Shown here: piece after piece, positions 1 to 7,262 of the stretch
Position numbering within the stretch: the first letter of the stretch is position 1
How the letters are laid out: every line of letters begins with the position of its first letter
Origin: an uncultured cyanobacterium
GTDB taxonomy: Bacteria > Cyanobacteriota > Cyanobacteriia > Cyanobacteriales > Geitlerinemataceae
DNA: 39,280 nucleotides
Assembly (NCBI GenBank): GCA_937899645.1
Contig: CALCCD010000008.1
Span: 1 to 39,280, forward strand
Direction of reading: 5' to 3'
Program-made: the position numbers and the translations under genes
The notes under the pieces: model-generated
What the model was told of the DNA's origin: nothing
Database searches by the model: none
Seen by the model: only the letters and a program-made list of their open reading frames with translations

Positions 1-1720
1 CGGGCGTGCCATCCACAGGCGTTGGCTCACCAGGTTCTCCGCCTTCCGGCGTACTGTTTTTTGGGTCAGCAGGTGTCTCGTCACCGGGTTCACCATCAGC
101 GGGCGCGCCGTCAACGGGCGTCGGCTCGGTAGGCTCTACTTCTCCCGGCGTGCTGTCTCCTGGCTCAACGTCGGTCGGAGTGTTTTCCAGTAGATTTCGC
201 ACTCGATCGCCGAGCGTTTCTCCAAGAACTTCATCTAGCTCGATCGCTTCACCCGTCGCGCCGGTCACGCGGAAGATGATGTCGTTGTAGTCGCGATCGG
301 TTCCCGCCTCGGTACTCTTATCCTCCAGAACGAACGTGCTGCCATCGCCCGTCACGTCCGCAATCTGCGCGAAGTGCAGCTCGTCATCCGGGTTCGCACT
401 CGACAGCGAGAACAGCGGACGCACTTTCGTGCTCGTGGATGTGCCGTCCGCCGCCTTGTCCAGCGTCGAATCCGGAACCAGCATCACTGCAAACGTATCG
501 CCCGCCTTCATCGCGAATAGCTTCACGCCGCGATAGTCGTCCGAGTTTTCTGCGCTCGAGAACTTCGCGCCCTCGGTTTTATCATTGATGACCAGGTGGC
601 CTCGATCGGAGTTGCTGCTCGCCCGATCGACCGTTTCCGCAACAAACGCATCGAACGACTCGAATTCCTCGCCGTCGAGGCCGTCGAGGCTAAAGATCGC
701 AAGCTGACCTTTGTACGAACCGCCGTCGTAGAGGAAGTCAACGCCAACCTCGCCACTGTCGCCGACCGTAAAGACGCCACCATCGATCGCGCTCAGGTCA
801 AAGACGAATGCGTCGCTCTCGATTAGATCTTCGATGACCTCTTCGAGTTCTTCGTCGGTCTGCTCGTCAGAGGTCTCGTCATCAGCAGCTTCAGACACAT
901 CAGAGCCTTCTTCGCTGACGAGATCGCCTCCCTCTGCAGAGGCTTCCTCTGCTGTATCTTCACCTGTCGCTTCATCTGACGGATCGACGTCATCGGCTTC
1001 GTCTTCCGAAACCGCTTCCGTTTCGTCTACTTCTGCGTCGGTCGTTTCGTCAGCGGGCTCGCCGTCCTCGGTCTCGCTGCTCGTCTGGGGCGACTCCTCA
1101 TCTATGGCTTCCGTCGCGCTGTCTTGCTGCTCGGCGTCGCTGTCTGCGGTTGTTTCCTCATCGGACTCAGATTCAACATCTTCCTCGAAGGCATTTGCAT
1201 CTTCCGCTAATGCGTTGTCGTTCTCCTCGGCGGCGTCGCTATCGGTAGCGTTCTCCGTCTCGGTGTCTTCGGCGCTGTCCTCTTCCTCAGCAACTTCCTC
1301 CTGAGAGGAGAGCGGCTCTTCATCTTCCACGATCACCTCGGATGTGGCGTCGTCGGTTGCGGGCTCGGCCTCGCTCTCTTCTTCTGGCTCGTCGTCTACA
1401 AAGCCTAGCGGCTCCCCGAGTTCTTCGCCTTCGCTGTCCACGGCTTCAGGTTCAGCGCCGCCGGACGAAGCTTCCTCGCCAGAGCCAGCGTCAGCAGCGC
1501 CTTCGCTCTCTTCGCTCACATCTTCGACAACTAAGTCAGCGTCGTCGCCCCCATCGAAGTCACTGGCGTCGTCTCCGCCATCCACTGGCAAAACGGGCGA
1601 TGGCGTGAGGATCGCCTCCAGTGGCATCGTCCTATGGAATCCCTTCGCTTCGGAGGTGTCTCGTACAGTTGCAGGACGCTCGTTAGTGAACAGGTCAGAA
1701 AACTTACGAAGGAAAGACAT
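1..1720 (-). CDS. Large acidic DUF4114-domain protein, C-terminus beyond window edge
   Basis: One uninterrupted minus-strand frame starts at ATG 1720 and is still open at base 2, giving 573 visible codons. The N-terminus (MSFLRKFSDLF) has no signal peptide. Residues about 45-297 are overwhelmingly Asp/Glu with Ser, Thr and Ala, a low-complexity acidic stalk. Residues about 298-490 form a folded region that ends in a motif around residues 473-488 (FVLEDKS...GTDRDYNDIIF). The Asp-rich DRDYND core resembles the calcium-type motif of DUF4114 domains, often found in cyanobacterial surface or secreted proteins. From about residue 510 the chain becomes a Pro/Thr/Glu/Gly-rich repeat (EPTPVDG appears twice). 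No Shine-Dalgarno is obvious. A role at the cell surface or in a matrix is an inference; without the C-terminus no enzymatic or secretion domain can be excluded. It could be a repeat-rich RTX-like protein. Confidence 0.72.
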   Translation of the reverse strand, partial: MSFLRKFSDLFTNERPATVRDTSEAKGFHRTMPLEAILTPSPVLPVDGGDDASDFDGGDDADLVVEDVSEESEGAADAGSGEEASSGGAEPEAVDSEGEELGEPLGFVDDEPEEESEAEPATDDATSEVIVEDEEPLSSQEEVAEEEDSAEDTETENATDSDAAEENDNALAEDANAFEEDVESESDEETTADSDAEQQDSATEAIDEESPQTSSETEDGEPADETTDAEVDETEAVSEDEADDVDPSDEATGEDTAEEASAEGGDLVSEEGSDVSEAADDETSDEQTDEELEEVIEDLIESDAFVFDLSAIDGGVFTVGDSGEVGVDFLYDGGSYKGQLAIFSLDGLDGEEFESFDAFVAETVDRASSNSDRGHLVINDKTEGAKFSSAENSDDYRGVKLFAMKAGDTFAVMLVPDSTLDKAADGTSTSTKVRPLFSLSSANPDDELHFAQIADVTGDGSTFVLEDKSTEAGTDRDYNDIIFRVTGATGEAIELDEVLGETLGDRVRNLLENTPTDVEPGDSTPGEVEPTEPTPVDGAPADGEPGDETPADPKNSTPEGGEPGEPTPVDGTP

Positions 1721-2562
1721 GAAAAATTGGGTAGATAGTGGGAAGCAGTACGGGACTTTTACCTTCTAGCCAGCTTGAAGAAGGTCTTAACTTGAATAAA
1801 AACTTAGCATGAAAAATATCAGAAAAGAACCGATCGGAGCACCTTAAGGCGATATTCAAAGAACACAAGAAATTCACAGTTTGGTATTTATACGAATTGT
1901 ATTATTAAGGCTCTGCGTATATTTGCGCGCCTTTGGGGGTTGATGATTGTAGGAATCAAATTTGATGGCAGTTTTCATTGGTTGACGATCGTTTTTTGAG
2001 GGGGCGCTAATATTGATCTCAGACCTTAAGGGGCTAAAAAGCACTCTAGGAGTTGCTTCTAGCTTCTTGTTTGTCTTGCTGCCGAAAAAAAGCTGCACCG
2101 AGAGAGGGAGGGGGATAGACTGTGGATCTCAGATTTAGGATCTGTTTTTCGAGTTCTTGCTGTCTGGAATTGCTTGATGTATTGGCGTATCCAAAAAAAT
2201 ATCGTTTATCTCAAAGAGGATTGATGTAGGGTAGTCCGTATATTTACGTGGGGATTGTTTTTTGCCGAGCAACAAAAGAACATCGAAGATTCCTTTTTTG
2301 TGCTTTGGACTCATGAATTGTCCTTCGATCGACGCTTATCTGTTAGATGCTGATGTTTTCTCGCAGCTTTTGGGGAAAATAAAAATTGAGGATTAGAGGA
2401 AGGTCAGCCCGGTTTTGCCTTCACTCGAGCGATCGGTCTGTGTCGCGGATTGCGTCGGGTGTGTGGCGGTGGTGATGCAGATCGAGCGAGGCTTCTATAC
2501 TGCTCTATAGCGCCGCTGCCGGTGGCCGCCGTCATTCCGCCGCGATTTTGCTGGCACAAACA
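1721..2562. other. AT-rich gene-free region
   Basis: This stretch is clearly richer in A and T than its flanks and holds no ORF with recognisable protein features. The best candidate (minus, 1874-2098, 74 codons) has no family signature. It must contain the promoter of the acidic minus-strand gene and that of the plus-strand gene starting at 2563. A TATACT at 2496-2501 could be a -10 box for the latter, but no good -35 is seen. No tRNA, clear terminator hairpin or CRISPR repeat is visible. Confidence 0.5.
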
Positions 2563-3396
2563 ATGCTCGTCCCCATCACTCGCGAGACCTTTGAAGAATT
2601 GATTCCCTCTGCGGCGACGGGCGCGCAGTACGTTTATTTCTGGGACGGGCTGCAGACTTGCCTGAAGCGGGTCGTTGGTTCGCTGGCGGGGGTGTTTGTG
2701 GTGTGGCTGGTCAGTATTCCGTTCCACTCGGGCGGGCTGTCGCTGTTCCTGGGGATTACGGTGGGGTTGTATTGGCTGTGGGCTCCGGTGGCGAAGGCGA
2801 GCTGGCGCAATCGTCGCAACCGCCGCTATCCGTACGCGGGGTTCTGGCAGGGCAAGATTTTGGACGTGTACGTGACGGAAGAGGTCGTCGGGACGGAGGA
2901 GACGGCGAATCAGTATGGCGAGCTGACGATCGTGGAGAATCGCGAGCGGATGCTGAATCTGGAGGTTGGCGATCGCACGGGGTTTGAGACGAGCCTCCAG
3001 GTTCCGCTACAGAAGCAGCACCGGCTGTTGGGGGCCGGTCTGTCGGTGCAGATGCTGGTGTTGTCGGAGGTGGCCGACTTGTCGAGCATCGCCGAGATTT
3101 CGGATGTGTTCGTTCCGAGCCGCAACCTGTGGGTGAGCGACTATCCGACGGTGCGGCGCGATGCGTTTATGGCGGTCGGTCGCCAGATCGGTCGCAGCGC
3201 CGCGTCCGATCGCCGCGTTTCGCGCGATCGACTCGAGTATGGGGAGTTCGGAGACGAGGAAGCGTTTGAAGGCGATATTCGGGGTGGCGCTCGTCGCGAG
3301 GAGCGTTTCTATGACGAGCGCGACGAACGACTTCCGGGCGATCGCCGGGTTACTCGCGGTCGGCGTCCAGGTCGCCCTCGGCGTCCGCGTCGCTAG
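2563..3396 (+). CDS. Conserved cyanobacterial membrane protein (often labelled phosphate ABC transporter permease)
   Basis: A 277-residue protein beginning MLVPITRETFEELIP. I prefer ATG 2563 over a TTG at 2548 because cyanobacterial relatives, as I recall them, start with this MLVP..TRETFE motif. One or two hydrophobic helices lie near residues 37-75 (AGVFVVWLVSI, LFLGITVGLYWLWAPVA). They are followed by a basic RNRRNRRYPY stretch and a soluble domain to about residue 200. The last 70 residues are rich in Arg, Asp and Glu (charged, probably disordered), ending in a run of Arg-Pro-Gly. Relatives are widely annotated as a phosphate ABC transporter permease, but nothing in this sequence looks like an ABC permease (no EAA loop, too few helices), so the function is unknown. 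The 3' end overlaps the convergent cyclase gene by 47 bases. Confidence 0.7.
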   Translation: MLVPITRETFEELIPSAATGAQYVYFWDGLQTCLKRVVGSLAGVFVVWLVSIPFHSGGLSLFLGITVGLYWLWAPVAKASWRNRRNRRYPYAGFWQGKILDVYVTEEVVGTEETANQYGELTIVENRERMLNLEVGDRTGFETSLQVPLQKQHRLLGAGLSVQMLVLSEVADLSSIAEISDVFVPSRNLWVSDYPTVRRDAFMAVGRQIGRSAASDRRVSRDRLEYGEFGDEEAFEGDIRGGARREERFYDERDERLPGDRRVTRGRRPGRPRRPRR

Positions 3397-4939
3397 CGCT
3401 GTTGTCTGTGCCACCGTCGGTGGCGTTGGCTCGGGCGAGCATCTGTCCGAGGGGCGAGTTCAAGTTTTCGACAGATAAGTTCTCGACAGGCAAGCCCTCG
3501 ATCGGCAGCTCCTCGAGCGGTTTGTGACTGAGGAGCGAGTCGCGCTCGAAAAATTGACGTTCGTCTTTAGCGGCGGCTTCGCTCTCGAACCGCAGCGGCG
3601 TTTGTTTGGCCAGCAGCCAGTAGGTCTTCATCAGACCTTTGCCTTTCACGTCGATGGTGCCGCGCTCTTCGAGGATGTAGCGGTCTTTGAGTTTTTCGTA
3701 GGTGTTTTCGGTAACCTGGATGCGTCCGGGCGAGCCGGAAGATTCCATGCGCGAGGCGACGTTAACGGCATCGCCCCAGAGGTCGTAGATAAATTTGTGG
3801 ATGCCGATGACGCCCGCGACGACGGCTCCAGTGTTGATGCCGATGCGGATCTGGACGGGACGCTCGCGCTCGAGGTTGAGCCGATCGATTTCGTGCTGCA
3901 TGGCCAGGGCTGCGTCGGCGATGCACTCGGCGTGATCGACGCGGACGGTGGGCAGGCCGCCGACGACCATATAGGCATCGCCGATCGTTTTGATTTTCTC
4001 CAGTTTGTAGAAGCGGGTCAGGCGATCGAAGGTCGAGAAAATCTGGTTGAGGCGCTCGACGAGTTCCAGGGGCGTGACGGAGGAGGCGATGTTGGTAAAG
4101 CCGACAATATCGGCAAACAGGATCGTCACTTCATCGAAGCGATCGGCGATCGGGCGTGAGTCGATCTTGAGCTGGGCGGCGATTTCGGGGGGCAGGACGT
4201 TGAGCAGGAGCTGCTCGGAGCGATCGCGCTCGGAACGCAGCTCGCGGGTGCGCATCTCAACGCGGTCTTCGAGTTCTTCGTTGGCGCGGTGCAGGGCGTC
4301 GCGGGTGGCATACAGATCGCGCAGATACTGCTGCAAGATCGTGGCCACCGTCCACCAGGCTGGGATCAGCAGCAACAACATGCTCGCTGCGACGATGCTG
4401 GCCACCATCAGCCGCTGGCGGTAGCGGAAGATCTGCTGTTCGATCTGGGTGTCGATGGCGGCTTGGCGCTCGGCAACGCCGCTGGAGTAGCGGGCCTTTT
4501 GCTTGAGGTATTCGGAGCTGACGAGCAGCTCGAGAGCGGCTTCGGACTCGCCGGACTCGACCAACTCGAAGGCGCGCTCTTCCATTGCAATGAGCTTTTC
4601 GTTCGCGGCGTCGGTTTCGGCGGCGGCGGCAGAGTCGTAGGTCTGGGGCGTAAGGTCGATCGAGGCGGAAATCGTGCGATCGAGCTCGGCGACGTGCTCC
4701 AAGTAGCGATCGGACCAGCGGCGATCGCCCGTTGCGGCCTTCATCCGAGCCGACATGGTCAGCACTTCGTCGAGATAGGTGATGCGATCGCTCAGGCGCT
4801 GCAAGCGAAACTCATTGTCGATCAGGCGGTTGAAGGCACGATAGGAGTCGACCGTCCAGACCACGAGCGGCACGAATAGAAACAGCGTGGCAACCGCCGT
4901 GACTTTGACCAGGCGGTTGGGGCGTCGGACTAAAAACAT
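3350..4939 (-). CDS. Class III adenylate cyclase with membrane-anchored sensor region
   Basis: Predicted to convert ATP to cAMP. From ATG 4939 (530 residues to the stop), a transmembrane helix at about 13-30 and another at about 178-202 enclose a periplasmic, probably helical sensor of about 150 residues. A coiled coil (about 205-245) then leads to the cyclase domain (about 268-445). Metal-binding Asp277 (FADIVGFT) and Asp321 (GDAYMVVGG) are present. The purine-specifying pair is Lys317 and Asp386 (YDLWGD), the adenylate-type combination, and the transition-state Asn393/Arg397 (NVASRM) are intact. The C-terminal 80 residues are acidic and low-complexity. In-frame upstream starts exist (ATG 5026, GTG 5071), and none has a convincing Shine-Dalgarno, so the start is uncertain. 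No HAMP domain is evident. Ligand unknown. Confidence 0.87.
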   Translation of the reverse strand: MFLVRRPNRLVKVTAVATLFLFVPLVVWTVDSYRAFNRLIDNEFRLQRLSDRITYLDEVLTMSARMKAATGDRRWSDRYLEHVAELDRTISASIDLTPQTYDSAAAAETDAANEKLIAMEERAFELVESGESEAALELLVSSEYLKQKARYSSGVAERQAAIDTQIEQQIFRYRQRLMVASIVAASMLLLLIPAWWTVATILQQYLRDLYATRDALHRANEELEDRVEMRTRELRSERDRSEQLLLNVLPPEIAAQLKIDSRPIADRFDEVTILFADIVGFTNIASSVTPLELVERLNQIFSTFDRLTRFYKLEKIKTIGDAYMVVGGLPTVRVDHAECIADAALAMQHEIDRLNLERERPVQIRIGINTGAVVAGVIGIHKFIYDLWGDAVNVASRMESSGSPGRIQVTENTYEKLKDRYILEERGTIDVKGKGLMKTYWLLAKQTPLRFESEAAAKDERQFFERDSLLSHKPLEELPIEGLPVENLSVENLNSPLGQMLARANATDGGTDNSASDADAEGDLDADRE

Positions 4940-5216
4940 GGCGGTTTGACCGGGAAGCGCCAGCGACGTGTGGAGACGCGATCGAAGCCGGACTCGGCGC
5001 GCGGACTGTACCGAGCAATACCTCATAAGTCTAGTCGCTCGCCCGAGAACATAACGATACGGCCGTAACACGCAAGATTCCGCAAGATTCTGACGCCCAC
5101 AGACGATCGGCCCGACAACCGGCCCGACGCTCGAGCCGACGACCGATAACAGCTCGCCAGATCGAGCCCCCAGCGAGGGCTGTGCGCCTCCACTACCGAC
5201 TTAAACAACAAAAGTG
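4940..5216. other. Divergent intergenic region between cyclase and flv3
   Basis: Divergent spacer upstream of both the cyclase and the flavodiiron operon. The cyclase frame stays open to a GTG at 5071, so part of it may be coding. Apart from several CGATCG sites I see no RNA gene or strong hairpin here; the flv3 promoter candidate follows immediately. Confidence 0.4.
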
Positions 5217-5245
5217 TTTTCAAAGTCGGGGTATTTCGTTACAAT
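5217..5245 (+). promoter_or_regulatory. Candidate promoter of flv3-flv1
   Basis: TTTTCA at 5217-5222 and TACAAT at 5240-5245 are separated by 17 bases, matching the sigma-70 consensus at 4/6 and 5/6 positions. Transcription would start near 5252, leaving a leader of about 65 bases before the flv3 start codon. Prediction from sequence only. Confidence 0.45.
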
Positions 5246-5300
5246 TGGTATCGACAGTCGATCGCGTGGTGGGTTGCGACCCCGGCGACGGCTAGGACTG

Positions 5301-5308
5301 AAAGGAGG
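5301..5308 (+). promoter_or_regulatory. Strong Shine-Dalgarno of flv3
   Basis: AAAGGAGG lies nine bases before ATG 5318, a near-perfect anti-16S match that fixes the flv3 start. Most other genes in this window lack such a site. Confidence 0.8.
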
Positions 5309-5317
5309 ACTGCCCTT

Positions 5318-7066
5318 ATGACACTCGCTGCCGCCACCGTCGAATCTGCCGCTGTAGAGCAAGCGCGGCTGACCGTTCGTGTTGAAGACATCGCGCCCGA
5401 AACGACAACGATCCGAAGCTTGGATTGGGATCGCGATCGTTTTGATATCGAGTTCGGGCTGCAAAACGGCACGACCTACAACTCGTATTTGATTCGCGGC
5501 GAGAAGGTGGCCCTGGTCGATACGTCCCACGCTAAGTTCCGCCAGCTCTACCTCGACGCGCTGCGCGGCGAAATCGACCCGGCGACGATCGACTACATTG
5601 TCATCAGCCACACCGAGCCCGACCATAGCGGTCTGGTCGCTGACGTGCTGGAGCTGGCTCCGCAGGCGACGATCGTGGCGGCGAAGGTGGCGATTCAGTT
5701 CCTCGAAGGTTTCGTCCACCGCAACTTCGATCGCCAGGTGGTTAAAAGCGGCGACACGCTCGATCTCGGCGACGGCCACGTTCTGGAGTTCGTCAACGCG
5801 CCGAACCTGCACTGGCCGGACTCGATTTTTACCTACGATCGCAAGACGCAGACTCTCTACACCTGCGATGCGTTCGGGATGCACTATTGCTCGGACGATA
5901 CGTTTGACGAAAAGCTCGGCGACTTCGAGGCGGACTACCGCTTTTACTACGAGTGCCTGATGGCTCCGAACGCGCGATCGGTGGTCTCGGCGATGAAGCG
6001 CATGCAAAAGCTCGGCGAGATTACGACGATCGCCAACGGTCACGGTCCGCTGCTACGCCACAACCTCAACGAGCTGACTGGGCGCTACTGGAACTGGAGC
6101 AACGAGAAGGCCGACTCGGAAACCGTCGCGGCGGTGTTCTACACCTCCGGTTACGGCTACAGCGATCGCATCTCCCAGGCGATCGCCCACGGCATCAGCA
6201 AGACCGGTGTCGTCGTCGAGATGGTCGATCTGAAAGTGGCCGACCCCCACGACGTCAACGAGCTGGTCGGCCGCGCGACGGGCATCATCCTCGGTACGCC
6301 GCCCGCATCCGGCGAGCTGGCCAAAGAGACCCTCGATGCCGTCGGGACGATGTTTGCTGCCATCAAAGGTCGCAAGCAAACTTTCGGGCTGTTCGAGTGC
6401 TATGGCGGTGACGACGAGCCGATCGACCCGCTAGCGCGCAAGTTCCGCGACCTGGGCCTCAAGCCTGCCTTCGCGCCGATTCGCGTCAAGGACGAGCCCG
6501 ACGAGCAGCTCTACCAAGTCTGCGACGAAGCCGGAACCGACCTCGGCCAGTTCCTGGCCCGTAAGGACGCCCTTAAGAAAATGAAGTCGCTCGATAGCGA
6601 CTTGGATAAAGCGCTCGGCCGACTGTCTGGCGGGCTCTACATCATCACGGCTCAGAAGGGCGACATCACCAGCGGCATGTTGGCGTCTTGGGTGTCGCAA
6701 GCGAGCTTCAAGCCCCTGGGTCTGTCGATTGCGGTTGCAAAAGACCGCGCGATCGAGTCGCTGATGCAGGTGGGCGATCGCTTCGTGCTCAACGTCCTCG
6801 AGGAGGGCAACTACCAGCACCTGATGAAGCACTTCCTGAAGCGTTTCCCGCCCGGAGCCGATCGCTTCGAGGGCGTCGATACGCGCACGGCGGCGAACGG
6901 CTCGCCGGTGTTGGCCGACGCGCTGGCCTACGTCGAGTGCGAAGTGACCAGCCGCATGGACTGCGAAGACCACTGGCTGGTGTACAGCACCGTCGAGGAG
7001 GGCAAGGTCTCCAACGAAGACGCCCGCACCGCCATCCACCACCGCAAGGTGGGCAACCACTACTAG
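5318..7066 (+). CDS. flv3: Flavodiiron protein Flv3-type (canonical diiron site), O2 photoreduction
   Basis: Class C flavodiiron protein of 582 residues that reduces O2 to water with photosynthetic electrons (Mehler-like reaction), normally as a heterodimer with Flv1. The metallo-beta-lactamase-like domain (about 30-265) keeps the full diiron set: His98, Glu100, Asp102, His103 (SHTEPDH), His165 (LHWPD), Asp184 (CDAFG) and His242 (NGHGP). A flavodoxin FMN domain follows (about 268-410, start FYTSGYGYSD). A C-terminal NAD(P)H:flavin reductase-like domain (about 430-582) is the cyanobacterial addition. It is transcribed with the next gene, which encodes the non-canonical partner. Flv4 of the flv4-flv2 operon also has canonical ligands. 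No Sll0218-like gene lies between the two genes here, which favours Flv3/Flv1, but a phylogeny would settle it. Confidence 0.88.
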   Translation: MTLAAATVESAAVEQARLTVRVEDIAPETTTIRSLDWDRDRFDIEFGLQNGTTYNSYLIRGEKVALVDTSHAKFRQLYLDALRGEIDPATIDYIVISHTEPDHSGLVADVLELAPQATIVAAKVAIQFLEGFVHRNFDRQVVKSGDTLDLGDGHVLEFVNAPNLHWPDSIFTYDRKTQTLYTCDAFGMHYCSDDTFDEKLGDFEADYRFYYECLMAPNARSVVSAMKRMQKLGEITTIANGHGPLLRHNLNELTGRYWNWSNEKADSETVAAVFYTSGYGYSDRISQAIAHGISKTGVVVEMVDLKVADPHDVNELVGRATGIILGTPPASGELAKETLDAVGTMFAAIKGRKQTFGLFECYGGDDEPIDPLARKFRDLGLKPAFAPIRVKDEPDEQLYQVCDEAGTDLGQFLARKDALKKMKSLDSDLDKALGRLSGGLYIITAQKGDITSGMLASWVSQASFKPLGLSIAVAKDRAIESLMQVGDRFVLNVLEEGNYQHLMKHFLKRFPPGADRFEGVDTRTAANGSPVLADALAYVECEVTSRMDCEDHWLVYSTVEEGKVSNEDARTAIHHRKVGNHY

Positions 7067-7081
7067 GCCAGCTCGCGATTT

Positions 7082-7161
7082 CGTAGGGGCGCATGGCAAT
7101 GCGCCCAGGATCGGTGGACGCCCCACAGCTATTGTGGGCGCACTGCCGTGACGCCCCTACG
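7082..7161. repeat. Palindromic intergenic repeat between flv3 and flv1
   Basis: The left arm 7082-7106 (CGTAGGGGCGCATGGC...) is complementary to the right arm 7136-7161 except for one extra base and two changes that would still form G-U pairs. The 29-base centre can form a second small hairpin (CCCCACA with TGTGGG). A related copy is found at 35637-35663. Such GTAGGGGCGCA palindromes look like small non-autonomous intergenic repeats, a family I recall from other cyanobacteria. In the transcript the hairpin could modulate the ratio of the two subunits. Confidence 0.75.
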
Positions 7162-7262
7162 GCAACCGAACGTCGATCCTGCTGGCTTGCCCGACAAAGC
7201 CAGCGTGCCGCCCCCCCCACTGAACGCTCTACTCACGCAGACCCGACACCCGAACCGAACCT

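Noticed and set aside
1874-2098. 74-codon minus-strand ORF in the AT-rich gap
   Set aside because: No Shine-Dalgarno, no family resemblance and composition like surrounding non-coding DNA.
5201-6043. 280-codon minus-strand frame opposite flv3
   Set aside because: Shadow of the flavodiiron coding region, no own features.
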